Positions 37,305-48,672 of a stretch of 64,000 nucleotides of DNA are shown piece by piece (the first letter of the stretch is position 1; every line of letters begins with the position of its first letter). Origin of the DNA: Chamaecrista fasciculata. Taxonomy: Eukaryota > Streptophyta > Magnoliopsida > Fabales > Fabaceae. The position numbers were made by a program, and so were the translations under genes. The stretch lies in contig QANZ01036527.1 of assembly GCA_003254925.1 (NCBI GenBank), positions 192,821 through 256,820 of the forward strand. Reading direction: 5' to 3'. The notes beneath the pieces were generated by a model, which made no database searches, was not told the DNA's origin, and was given only the letters and a program-made list of their open reading frames with translations.

Positions 37305-38772
37305 TTTAAAATATGGGATTCGCGCAACGACACCACCAAAAGACCAAAACGCAAATGCGATTCTTACGCTATCTGGCAATAAGATTAGCCAAATGCTTTT
37401 CTGATTTCTATGATCATTCACTTTAAGACTCACTACTCACATATATACATGGGTGTCTAGGGGTTTGGTTCAATTAACCTTTTTTTTTTTGGTTCAATTA
37501 ACCTACCCACTATATCTATGTCTATTTCTTAATAGATGTTGTTAAATATGGTTATCACTTTATTTGTTTATTATAAATTATAAATTATTGTTTGCCAAAA
37601 TCTAAAATTAGTTCGGTATGTATGGGATATATTTTAAGGGTTAGTCTAAGATGTCAAGTTTGATTTTTAATATGGGATATTATTGCTGATGTATTATAAT
37701 TATAGTCATTGATGTAATTTAACTTTTAAATTAAGATAATAATAATAATAATAATGTTTTTAACCAATCAAAAATTTTAACCAACCAATTAAATTGGTCC
37801 CAAAAATACTAAATATAGTTATATTTCTCTCTTTTCAAGTTCGAATGGGACAAATTCAAAGTTACGAATTTCTTTTGACGAATACATTGGGACCTTCAAC
37901 AAACTATGTCAAATCGATTCCTAAAAGTACTTAACTCGTTTTATGATTGAACAAGTAAAATTTGTTATAATTATCTCGTTTTAAGTTCGAATGCAAGTAG
38001 TTCGAAACTATATACTAGCTTTTTAAGAGTTTTTTTTTTGCCAAGTTGAGATTATTAACAAATGAGATCAAATCATATCTCGAAAGTAAATTTGAAATCA
38101 ATTTAAAAAATTATAAAAATATGTATAATCATTCTAAAATAAATGAAACACTATGAAATCAATTTGAAATCTATGAGGTTTTTGCCATTATTCTTCATGT
38201 GAGTGATAGTTCAGGTACTCTGGTTTAGACATGGAACAAGTATAAAGGAGTATAAAATGATTTATTATACACAAACATTGAGTCATAATTCGGCATTAAA
38301 GAATTTTGTAGTGATAACTCTACCTCTGCATAACATTTTTTGTGTTTGGTTAATTTTTTAAATTTTAATGAAATCTATAAGTTCACTTATTACTGTGCGA
38401 ATTGTAAGATGAATTAAGATTTTTTTTTAAAAAAAATCCGCAACTTAAAACATTTACTAAATTATTCATGGAAATATATAAAAGTATGTGTGAAGTGTGA
38501 ACATATATAATGCATTAATGTGCGTTTCGTAGAGAATAACAAAACCATTAAATTATTTAAGCAAAATACAGATGTCAAAGTAGGTGTTGGCTCTTTTCGG
38601 GCTGCGCTTTTTGTATGATAATGGATGGATAATGGATAATGGATGGACATATTGGTCCAAATGGATTGGGAGGATGGCTTTTTCATATTTGACACAAAAA
38701 CTGAACATCAGAGCAGATCGTGTTATATGCAATAAATTGAATTTATATTATTTACTTATCATTTTTTAATAA
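37305..38772. other. Intergenic upstream of the peroxidase gene
   Basis: No gene is supported. About 37780-38010 resembles a fragment of MITE family C (blocks such as TCGAATG near GACAAATTC, and TTGGTCCC), without clear ends. Confidence 0.4.
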
Positions 38773-38781
38773 AAAAATATA

Positions 38782-39148
38782 GGGTAAATTACACTTTGGT
38801 ACCCTGTAGTTTGACCCTATTTCACTTTGATACCCTGTGGTTTGAAACCTGACACTTTGATACCCTGTGGTATTTTCCATTAATATTTTGGTACCCTTTA
38901 GAGTTATTTTATAATTTTAACCATAACAAATTTTGCAAAAATTACATATTGACCCCAAAAAATTTTCAAAAATTACAAATAAATCCCTAGATACATATTA
39001 TCTAGGGACTAAAATGAAAACTTTAAAAAAAATTCGGGTCAATATGTAATTTTTGCCAAATTTGTTATGGTTAAAATTACAAAATAGCTTCAAAAGGTAC
39101 CAAAGTGTTAATAGAGAATACCACAGGGTACTAAAGTGTAATTTACCC
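38782..39148. mobile_element. Mutator-type MITE, family A, intact copy
   Basis: This 367-bp element has inverted ends GGGTAAATTACACTTTGG and CTAAAGTGTAATTTACCC and a perfect 9-bp duplication AAAAATATA (38773-38781 and 39149-39157). Inner arms are complementary over most of their length. Confidence 0.9.
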
Positions 39149-39157
39149 AAAAATATA

Positions 39158-40518
39158 TTTGTTACCAAATTCTAAAATTTGAACTTGATTTTTTTTTTTT
39201 TTTTTTCCATTTCTTCTATCTATGGCTATTGGCTAGCATAGCCTATGGATCATTTGTTGTATAGCATTGGTATGTGTACAAAGCATCAATACTATTACAG
39301 TAAACGACCAATAATATTAAGCTGTACACACAACAGAGGATCCTATTCCGCTAGCATAAGTAACAAACAAAGGGAGTGAAGTAGTTTTCACGGAAAAAAG
39401 GCAGTGAAGTAGTAATTGATGGGAAAGGAATCTTAAATGAGACAGCAATTCTGAAACGCAATTGAATGGTCAATTACTTAAAAGGGAGTAGCGAAAAAAG
39501 TTACATCCTTAAGAAAACTGAACTATCTTATTTGTTATCAATAAATTTATAATAAAAATATAAAAATTTTATATAAATTTAAATCCTTAAGAAAACCGTG
39601 GCGAAAATAATTAAATAAACTTGAAGGTCAAACTAAAGAGTTTTGAATATAGTGATATATCTATTGGGTTTTTTCATTCTAAGTTACAATTAAATTTGAA
39701 GAAGATGAGTCTCACCTTTGAAAAATGAGAAGCATAATTCAACCAATTGTGTAGCTTGCATGCCCATTGAGAATGTGCATTTAAGAAGTAAACTGGCGTG
39801 CACATGCATTGGCAAAACAATTTTGAAGACTCAATTTGATTGGGTGGTGTGGAGGTGGAGTTGCATTTGAAATGTATTTGGGTTGCCTTAATAGCCAATT
39901 TCATCTAGGGCTTACATATTGTGGAGAGTTTATAATTTTTTCGTACAAAATTATGTTTAGAAAAGAGTTTATAATTTTTCTGTTCAAAAATTATAGTTAT
40001 GAGAGAAAGTTTATAATTTTTTTAATAAAAAATTGTATTAAGGAGTGTTTATAATTTTGTTCATACAAAATTTATAATTATAGTGAAATTGTCCCAAAAA
40101 AAATTATAGAGTAGGTATTAAAATACCGGACCATGTTAAAATTCTTGCGTGTGATTTTTCTCAATTCTTCTTCTTTATTTAATTGTAGAGGTGGGTGACA
40201 AGGCCATGCAATATCAACCTAGCTACATAGTCAAAATGGATGATGATATAGCTGTGGGAACCTTCTAAGTATTCAAAGATTCTGTTTCCTTTCTTTTGTT
40301 CCAAGCAATAACCATATTGTTAATTTGTTATAGTATCGACAGTCATAGTTATATCATATATGAAACTTTTATTTTCTAATATTTTTTTTGCTTTTTCAGA
40401 GGACAACATCGTGTAATATTTGATCTGTATAGAGTTAGGTCATCATGATCAGATAAGGTCATTTAATTAATTATATATATAGTTAATGCTGGAAGGTGAC
40501 ATAACTTGAAATTAAAAT
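39158..40518. other. Intergenic, no gene supported
   Basis: AT-rich. A cluster of TTTATAATTTTT near-repeats lies at about 39930-40075. Short open frames at 39674-39904 (minus) and 39836-40054 (plus) have no domain. Confidence 0.45.
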
Positions 40519-40532
40519 ACAGTGGTTAAGTT

Positions 40533-40739
40533 GCCAACAAAGGTTGGCCCAGTTGATAAAGAATCAACTCATAACCCACAAGGTCGTGAGTTCGAATCCT
40601 ACTACTGATGTGAGGGCTTTGTTGATAAGTAATCTGTAAGTACCTCTCTAAGCTCTTATAAAGTCTTGAGGCCTGTTTTGGCCTTGGTGAGTCCCCAGAC
40701 CCAACTCACCTAAACTTTTGTTTATAAAAAAAAAAAAAC
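40533..40739 (+). mobile_element. tRNA-derived SINE, intact
   Basis: A 207-bp element flanked by a perfect 14-bp duplication ACAGTGGTTAAGTT (40519-40532 and 40740-40753). The head resembles a tRNA: a box A-like GTTGGCCCAGTTGATAAAG is followed by the box B GAGTTCGAATCC (40588-40599), the internal Pol III promoter. A tRNA-unrelated body and a terminal A-rich tail complete a canonical SINE. It is not a functional tRNA gene. Confidence 0.9.
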
Positions 40740-40753
40740 ACAGTGGTTAAGTT

Positions 40754-41422
40754 TGATTTGTCCAAACATACCACTTATATCTTATTAGATAAGCCAGCCC
40801 ATTTAATTGTTTCTCCCAAATTCCACCCACTTTTCTAGGCGAGCTCGCAGGTCATGAACTAAATTAAGTAATTAACGTGTACAGTCTTGTAATATGAGTT
40901 TCCTCTTGTATTTTAGGATGTGCTGATCAGACGAGAGAAAGTTCATGAGAAAAACAAGAAATGGTTTACGTACTCCTTTAAGTTGTTACAGTGTGGAAAA
41001 CACTAAATTAATTACAATTTTAAAAGATAATGAATTTTAATGAAACTAATAATAATATGAGAAATGTTATATATATTAAATATATAAAGAACGATGCGAT
41101 ACATTAGTTAGTATTTTTTTTTAATTAATTGCCTACAATGAAAACATATATATGTCAATATATATAATAATAATGCACTAATTAATAAGATTTTTCGTGG
41201 ATATCAATACATCTCTCACTATATATATTATGTCATTAATTAAACACTGGATACAAAAACGTGCAAGGAGGCTTTGGAACAACTTACACATATTGAACCT
41301 CTCCATCCATCTAAAGCTCTATTTAAAAAATTTTAAAAAATAAATAAGACCTCTCATCAAATTACATGCATGCATGGGATCGACATGAATATATATCAAT
41401 GATGATGGATGAAGAAGGTAAG
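40754..41422. other. Intergenic; HSP40 gene 3' flank
   Basis: No gene is supported. The part nearest 41423 should hold the 3' UTR of the HSP40-domain gene. Confidence 0.5.
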
Positions 41423-43547
41423 CTAAGCAGCTTGTAAAACACGAACAATCTCATATCGTTGATCAGGAGAGAGCCATGTGGGAAACTCGACAAGAAACGT
41501 GACTATGAGATTTCCTCTGTTTTGAGGTTGTTTTGAGATTGGCATGCCTTGGCCTTGTATGATTTTCTGATACCCAGGGTGTATTATTTCCTCTACCGTC
41601 AGATCCATTTGATGTCCCCCCAATAATGGCACTGAAATTTCAGTGCCTGTGAGAGCCTTTAGCAATGGAATTTCTAGAGTCACTTCCAAATCATCACCTT
41701 CTCTTTTGAACAGCTCGTGAGTTTTCTCACAAATGTAATAGATCACATCTTCTTCATATGCTCCTTGTTTGTCATTTCCTTTCCCTTCGAATTTAATCTT
41801 GGTGCCTTTCGTCCATCCAGGCTCAATTGTTATGGTCTTTGTTTCCTCTTCCTCATCAAATATTTCGCTGATTCATCCATACAAGTTAATTAGTCTTCCA
41901 TGCACACCCTTTCTTTTCTAATTTAGTTACTAATTTAGAGAAGGTTAAAGGGTCATTTTGGTCAATTATGTTTCGAAATGTTTGATTTTGGTCATAAATA
42001 TTATGTTGGCAAAATGTTTCATTTTGGTCCCAAACTATTGAATATGACTTGTTTCAAGTTCAATTGTTCAAACGTGACGAGTTTATAGCTACATATTATT
42101 TTCAAAGAGTACTTTCTATAACCAGTTATGACAGTCAATAAACGAGGTCAAATCGGTCCTAAAAGTAAACTGTTTGTTTCATGGTCAACCAAACAAAGAT
42201 GATCATATTTCTCTCGTTTCAAATTCGAATGCGATGAATTCAGAGCTACGAGTTCCTCTTAACAAGTACTTTGAACTTGAAATGAGAGACGGGAGAAATA
42301 TGACCAAATTCAATAATTTGGGACCAAAATCAAAACATTTTATCATTATTTAGGACCAAAATGAAACATTTTGCCAACATCTAGGATCATTTTGAATATT
42401 TTGAAACATAGAGGACCAAATTGAACATTAGGACATACATTTAGAACCAAAATGACCTTTTAACCTTTAGAGAATTTAGATATCAACTTCTAAAATTCAA
42501 GGTGTTTTGTGTTTGAGGCTTAAAACTTAAAAATCTTAATTAAATGCATTTTAACCATGATATATATATATATATATAGTACTGTTCATGAAGGAATTAA
42601 TATGCAATGAAGCGCGAATAATTTTTAAGACAAAATCAAACATTTTATAAAAAAAAAATATTATCGAGTAAAATGATATTTGCATGCCTATTTAATGTAA
42701 GGACTAAAACATTAATGTTAATGTATGCTTAAATGAATAGAAAAGAGTACGAACCCAGAAAAACGAGTGGGAAGATGATGATGTCTGGTAAAGGTGACGT
42801 TTTTCTTGCATCCAAAGCACAATTCTTCGAGGGTGCATTCGAGGTCGCGTTCTATTGGAGGTGGTTTTAGCGTACCCGATGAACTTGAATACATTATCCT
42901 TCGAAAACTCGACACATTGTTCAAATTTTTCGAGAACGGAGACTGATGATTATTATTATGATTGGTGTCGACGCTTTTTCTGGGTGTAGAAGGGTTCGTA
43001 TGTACACAATAATTGCTCTCCCTCTCTCTCTCATTGCTCTTTCTCTTGCTCTTTAAGCTCTTAAACGACGTCGTACGGCTACTCATCGACACAGCTGGCG
43101 ACGACGACCAAGACGACGTCGTTTCGTGGCTCCACTCGTCATCGTTCTTTCTGCTCACATTATTCCAAGATATGAACGCAAAACACGAATTCATGCTTTT
43201 ATTCTTAAACAAACCTCGCATATTCTTATTATTATTATTGCGTCTCTCAACATCGCCCTCGTACGATCTGAAGCTTTTCATCCCTATTTCATCAACTTCT
43301 TTTTCCTCCTCCTGAAAGTATATATATATAAATTAACAATCAATCAATTAATTAATTAATTAATTAAAAGTATATATGAATGAATATATGTATGTAATAC
43401 CAATTGAGATGTGTGGCGTTTATTAAGGTGGTGTTTGGAGGGACGTTTCTTGAGGCGAAACCATTTTCTGAGGACGGATTTGTATGCTTTGCACAGATTT
43501 CGAATAGAGACGATGCCATTGTCGACCATGCAGGTGGGGACCACCAT
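41423..43547 (-). CDS. HSP40/DnaJ C-terminal peptide-binding-domain protein lacking a J domain
   Basis: Three exons (43547-43401, 43311-42755 and 41867-41423) give 382 aa with continuous phase. The first ~200 residues are basic, Ser/Asn-rich and low-complexity, with no J domain and no HPD motif. From about residue 199 (PPPIERDLECTLEELCFGCKK) to the end it is the two-barrel substrate-binding domain of type II HSP40s: IEPGWTKGTKIKFEGKGN, then LLKALTGTEISVPLLGG, then IIQGQGMPI, then GNLIVTFLVEFPT. The dimerisation tail is short. Without a J domain it cannot stimulate Hsp70 in the usual way; it may bind clients or pair with other HSP40s. Arabidopsis has similar J-less peptide-binding proteins annotated (for example At1g11040, by my recollection). 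A (GA)n tract lies directly upstream of the ATG. Intron 2 carries a MITE. Another Met at residue 7 could be the start. Confidence 0.88.
41943..42465. mobile_element. Mutator-type MITE, family C, intact copy in HSP40 intron 2
   Basis: This 523-bp element has inverted ends GGTTAAAGGGTCATTTTGG and CCAAAATGACCTTTTAACC and a perfect 9-bp duplication TTTAGAGAA (41934-41942 and 42466-42474). No coding frame. Related copies are at 29703-30209 and, as a truncated right half, at about 62290-62556. Confidence 0.9.
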
Positions 43548-43616
43548 GAGAGAGGAAGAGAGAGAGAGGGAGAGAGAGAGAGAGAGATGTATCCAGAGAT
43601 CTAGAGAGAGAGATAA
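43548..43616. repeat. (GA)n tract in the HSP40 leader
   Basis: A GA-rich run (CT-rich in the transcript sense) directly precedes the HSP40-domain start codon. Such tracts are common in plant leaders and are GAGA/BPC-binding candidates. Confidence 0.7.
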
Positions 43617-44145
43617 TTGATGGCCGTTTTACAAGCCCTGTTATTAGCGTCATCCATTGTTCGTTACAACTTAATAAGGACAGGGAGAGATTAAGATATA
43701 TATTGATCAATTAAAAAGTAAAAACCAATTTTTATTTTTTTATTTTTTAAAAAAAGCCACAACAAATTTAATATATCCGCTGAGTTCTGTCTGAAGTAAT
43801 CTTGTTCTATAATCGGAAATCTTGAGAGGAGGAAGATTTTGGAGGACAACTGTCGTCTATAAACAACAATGTTTCCGCATAACTCAAGGGGGCTCTGCAT
43901 GTTACGTAAATATACATATAAAATAAATAAATGACCAAATTGTTAACTTAGTAAAAACGAAGGGAGTAAATAGTAAATTTTCTCTGATTTTAATTAGATG
44001 TAATATTTTTATCTTAGTATAAGTGGAAGGACGACCAAAAGACTCCTCCCACATATAATATAGTATAGATATATAATTTTGGTCAATTTTATCTTCTTTT
44101 AAAAGGTCAAATTTCTACAAATATGAATGATCTGTTTTTTTTTTT

Positions 44146-44523
44146 GCAAAAGTATTAATTTCATCCTCAAACTTTACATCAATTGTCAATTTCGTCCCTA
44201 ATCTTTTTTATTTTAAGTTAATTTCGTCCCTAATATTTCACATTTCTATCAAATTTATCCTTTGCTCTTACTTAAGCCAAATATTAATGACAGAGTTTAC
44301 CTGACTAATGATATGTGATGTAAAATTGGTAAAAAACAAATTCAAATTCTAACTCAAATTTAAAAACATGATGCAGTATGTCATTAATTTGTCAAACGAA
44401 GTTAGTCAAAGAATAAAGTTGACCAAAATGTAAAACATTGGGGACAAAATTGACAGTAAAAGAAGATTGGAGACAAAATTGACAGTTGATATAAAGTTTG
44501 AGGATGAAATTAGTACTTTTGTC
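44146..44523. mobile_element. TIR element with ~55-bp inverted repeats
   Basis: The left end GCAAAAGTATTAATTTCATC and the reversed right end GACAAAAGTACTAATTTCAT stay complementary for about 55 bp. The ends abut poly-T runs, which hides any target duplication. The interior carries further CGTCCCTAAT/TTGGGGACAA-type blocks. It has no coding capacity. Confidence 0.7.
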
Positions 44524-44921
44524 TTTTTTTTTTTTTTAAGTGTGAATGACCTATTGATTAGAATAATATTGATCTGTACGTGTTGGGTCAAATTGGGTTA
44601 TATTGAAACTAGACCCAGCTCGAATTTTTTCGTTGGGTTAATCAAGTAATGTCTTTTTTTTTTAGTTCCAAAAATAAAATTTGGACTTATTTATAATTTT
44701 TGTATTTTTTAAGGCGCACATATATATATATATGAATATAAGGTAAATAATATATACCTTCACAAAAAAAAACAAATATAAATATAAAAATCATTACTTT
44801 ATATTAATAAATAAAAGGGGAACTACACTTTATTCCCCTAAACTTTAGCTCTATCACAAACTTTCTCTTATAACAGTTTACCCCTAATCTGTTAAAATAT
44901 GATGAGCATGTGAAATATCAT
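44524..44921. other. Intergenic, no gene supported
   Basis: AT-rich. The one-sided repeat end GGGGAACTACACTTTATTCC near 44818 looks like a fragment of another TIR element. Confidence 0.4.
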
Positions 44922-44931
44922 GTGTAGAAGA

Positions 44932-47714
44932 GTTTTTTTTTTTGGTAAGAATGGGCCTCAGAGGCCAGATAAGACAAAGCCCAAAATAGGCAAAACCAAC
45001 AAAACACAAACGAAAAAAAACCCAGGGCCGATAAGGCAAAACAACGCAAAACACTCAGCCCCGTTTACCCCTCACACACCCTAACCCTAAAACATCCTTT
45101 AACATTAATGCCCTTAAACCAGGAGGCGATTCAGTCCAGATCCTTATCTCGTCGTTGCCGCATCGGTCAGCGCCCAAATCCGCCATGAAATCCGCACAGA
45201 TATTAGCTTCTTGCCACACATGACGGATTCGCCACTCTTTGAAACTAGCAAGCAAACTCAGCGCATTTCGCACGTTGCCCAGAATTTCAATCGGGCACTT
45301 GTTCGGCTCAACCATGGCGTTAACCACAATCAAAGAATCACTCTTCAGAAACAGATTATCAACCCCCTTAGCCGACGCAAGACGAACACCCTCAAGCAAA
45401 GCCCAAGCTTCCGCTTTAATTATTGAAACTCGACCCAGGTATCTGCGAAAACCTTGAATCCAGCGACCATGAGTATCCCTCAGCAATCCGCCACAACCTG
45501 CACGATCAGAACCCTTTTTTAACGCACCATCACAGTTGACTTTAACCCAATTGTGATCTGGCCTCTCCCAGGTAACAATCTGATTTCTCTGCTCATGACT
45601 AGTAATTTGAGGCGCAAATTGAGTTTTCCCCTGATCGAAGTCATGCAGAATTTGTTTTATGATTTCACCAGGTCTAAAAGGACGTCTGAAATCTCTATTA
45701 TGCATCAAAGCATTCCTTCAACACCAAAGCTGCCACACTCCAACAACCCATATCCTGTTCCAAGTAAAGCTACATCTAGAAGTAAACAAATTATTTAAAT
45801 TATATTGCACCCAGTTATTAATATCCAAACTGTTAAACATGTCTAGGCAATGATGGTCAACAAAAAAATTCCAAACTTCAACAGCAAGAGGATACTCCCT
45901 AAAAATATGAATATAAGTTTCAACCAACGAGAGACATTGCTCACACCACGCAAAGCCCCCAAACCAGGTATTGCATAATTCCTTAGTAGGAACTCTGTTA
46001 TGAGGTAACAACCAGATTAGGATTTTCACCCTTTCAGGGACATCCATATTCCAAATAAGCTTAAAAATAAGAATTTTTGGCATGCTGTTAATTTTAAACA
46101 TATAGGCACTCTTATCAGAAAATAAACCATTACTTTGTAATCCCCAAACAACCCTGTCTTGCGTGTCACTGGCAGTAGGAGGAACTTCAGCACAAATCCT
46201 ATTACACATATCATTAGGCAATAGATTTCTCAGATAATCCAAGTTCCAAGCCGCATTCCTGTTAATAAGATCACTCATACTATCTGAAACCCTTCCCATA
46301 GGCATTGAGATGTTGAGGTAATTGATAAGAGGAAACTCCTGCACCCCCCAGTTATCTAACCAAAAACGGTTATCCCTCCCATTACCCACACACCACCTAA
46401 GACAACTCCTCCATATCCTTCCATAATTTAGCTAACTCCTTCCACATGATAGAGTTACTCTCTTTCACACAAACTTCCCTCCTAAGATCCTTTCCTCTCC
46501 CATACTTACCAATTAGCACCTGGCTACAGATATTGTTAGGATCATCAATAGTTTTCCACCCAAATTTCATTAAAAAAACATCATTCATCTCAAATACTTT
46601 TGGGAATACGGGTAGATTGCATAGAGTAATAAGGAATAGAGGAAATCACAGATTTGGCAAGAGTGATCCTACCAGCCATAGATAAGCAATTAGCCTTCCA
46701 ACCCAAAAGCCTAGATTTGACTCTATCTAAAACTTTAGCAAAATCCCTCTTAACTTTCCTACCATGCAAAAGAGGCATGCCAAGGTAAACTCCTAGATTA
46801 TCAGTCTCGAAAAAGCCAGAAATAGCAATGATATCCTCTCTAACATGATTAGGGGTTTTCTTAGAAAAGAAAAGTTTTGTTTTTTCAACACTAACTTTTT
46901 GGCCCGAAGCCTCACAAAAAGTATTAAGCAATCCATAATACAATTCATTTGATCAACAGAGGCCTCCCCAAACAATAAGATATCATCAACAAATAGCAAA
47001 TGAGAAATAAGAGAGCCATTAAGGCCAGCTCTAAGAGTAGCCCACTCCCCACACTCCATTTTGTCATTTATAAGTTGAGTCAATTTTTCTAAGCAAAGGA
47101 CAAATAAGTAGAGGGATAAAGGGTCTCCTTGTCTAATTCCCCTAGAAGGTTTAAAAGAGCTAGTTTTAGCTCCGTTCCAAATAATGTTAAAGGAAGTAGA
47201 AGAGACACAAGTCATAATAAGGATTTTCAACTTAGTAGGAATATGTAATTCAAACAAAACATTATTAATAGTATTCCAACTAAGTCTATCATAGGCCTTT
47301 TTAAGGTCAATCTTAATGGCCATATACGACTTTTTACCATTCATCTTCCTCATGTTATGCATAATCTCTTGAGCAATGATGATATTATCTAGTATGTTGC
47401 GACCTGGAACAAAACTAGCTTGTAAGGGAGACACCCAAAAAGGTAAATAAACTTTAAGTCTGTTAACAAATATTTTTGAAATGCATTTATAAATGACATT
47501 GCATAAAGAAATGGGGCGAAATTGAGTTATGAATTGAGGTTTTTCATTTTTTTGGGATAAGAACCATAAGAGTTTTGTTGATTTCCTCAAGACTGAACCT
47601 ACCATCAAATTGACACACCACATCATGCATGCTATGACAAACTAAATTCCAGTTTTTTTGAAAGAAAATGGCAAGGAAACTATCATCACCGGGGCCTCAG
47701 TGCCTCCCATAGAG
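44932..47714 (-). pseudogene. 5'-truncated LINE (non-LTR retrotransposon), ORF2 broken
   Basis: A 2.78-kb insertion with its poly-A (poly-T on the plus strand) at 44933-44943 and a matching 10-mer GTGTAGAAGA on each side (44922-44931 and 47715-47724). On the minus strand it encodes, in order, a reverse transcriptase (about 47600-46600; fingers motif FRPISLCNVIYKCISKI, catalytic YAFVDD-type site here LLFVDDILLFG), a zf-RVT domain (about 46390-45720, beginning GNGRDNRFWLDNWG) and an RNase H domain (about 45560-45160, VNCDGALKKGS to ADFMADLGAD). The frame changes several times between 46943 and 46389. A TGA at 45720-45718 separates zf-RVT from RNase H in one frame. The endonuclease and ORF1 are absent: dead on arrival or long decayed. 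Confidence 0.9.
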
Positions 47715-47724
47715 GTGTAGAAGA

Positions 47725-48225
47725 AATTGATACTTGCGCAGGTTATTCATAACTAGCTTGAATAAATTATTTCTCTATTGCTTTCTTATTTACCTACCTG
47801 CAGCACCAATACTTTGAAAAAGAATTGGCATCATATTTGGTTTGATCTTGCAGTAAATTGGCGAGATTACTCTTTTCGATTACTTCGACTAAAAATTTGA
47901 CTAGAAATAAGTTTTACTTTTACTAACCTAAGAATTAAGATATTATCACTTTACCTCTATTATCTGCTGTTCATCTGCAATATATTTTTTGGTTAACAAA
48001 GAGCTACATGAACCTGGCCCACAAGCCAGAGGAAGAGGGAGCCCACGTAGTCTACAAACAAAGCCCAGGTAACGCATAGGCCTATACGCTCCACAACTGC
48101 AAACATCCAAAGAACGAAATATAATTTAATGTTTTATTAAAATATTAATTGAAAATTTAAAATAAAATATAATTTTTTTAACATCAATTAAATTTTAAAA
48201 ATTTAAAATTATATCAAATATATCA
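47725..48225. other. Intergenic, with a possible short LINE 3' tail
   Basis: At about 47979-48110 a poly-T followed by text resembling the LINE 3' UTR (GGCCCACAAGCCAGAGG, AACAAAGCCCAG) suggests a very short 5'-truncated LINE copy. The flanks AATATA match only briefly. No gene is supported. Confidence 0.4.
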
Positions 48226-48234
48226 TTAAAATTT

Positions 48235-48663
48235 GAGTAAATTACACTTTGGTACCTTGTGGTTTGGTCATATTTCACTTTAGTACCCTGTGGTTTAAAA
48301 ATGACACTTTGGTACCATGTGGTATTCTCCATTAACACTTTGGTACCCTTTGGAGCTATTTTGTAATTTTAACCATTACAAATTTTGAAAATATTACATA
48401 TTGACTCCAAATTTTTTGTAATGTTTTTATTTTAGTCCCTAGATAATATGTATCTAGGGACTTATTTGTAATTTTTTGAAAATCTTGTGGGGTTAATTTG
48501 TAAGTTTTGCAAAATTTATTATGATTAAAATTACAAAATGACTCCAAATGGTACCAAAGTGTTAATGAAGAATACCACATGGTACCAAAGTGTTATTTTC
48601 TAAACCACAGGGTACCAAAGTGAAATATGACCAAACCACATAGTACCAAAATATAATTTACCC
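48235..48663. mobile_element. Mutator-type MITE, family A, intact copy
   Basis: This 429-bp element has ends GAGTAAATTACACTTTGG and CAAAATATAATTTACCC and a perfect 9-bp duplication TTAAAATTT (48226-48234 and 48664-48672). Confidence 0.9.
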
Positions 48664-48672
48664 TTAAAATTT

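Noticed and set aside
40560..40610. A tRNA gene
   Set aside because: Box A and B are present, but the acceptor stem does not close, and the unit has a unique body, an A-tail and 14-bp TSDs. It is a SINE head.
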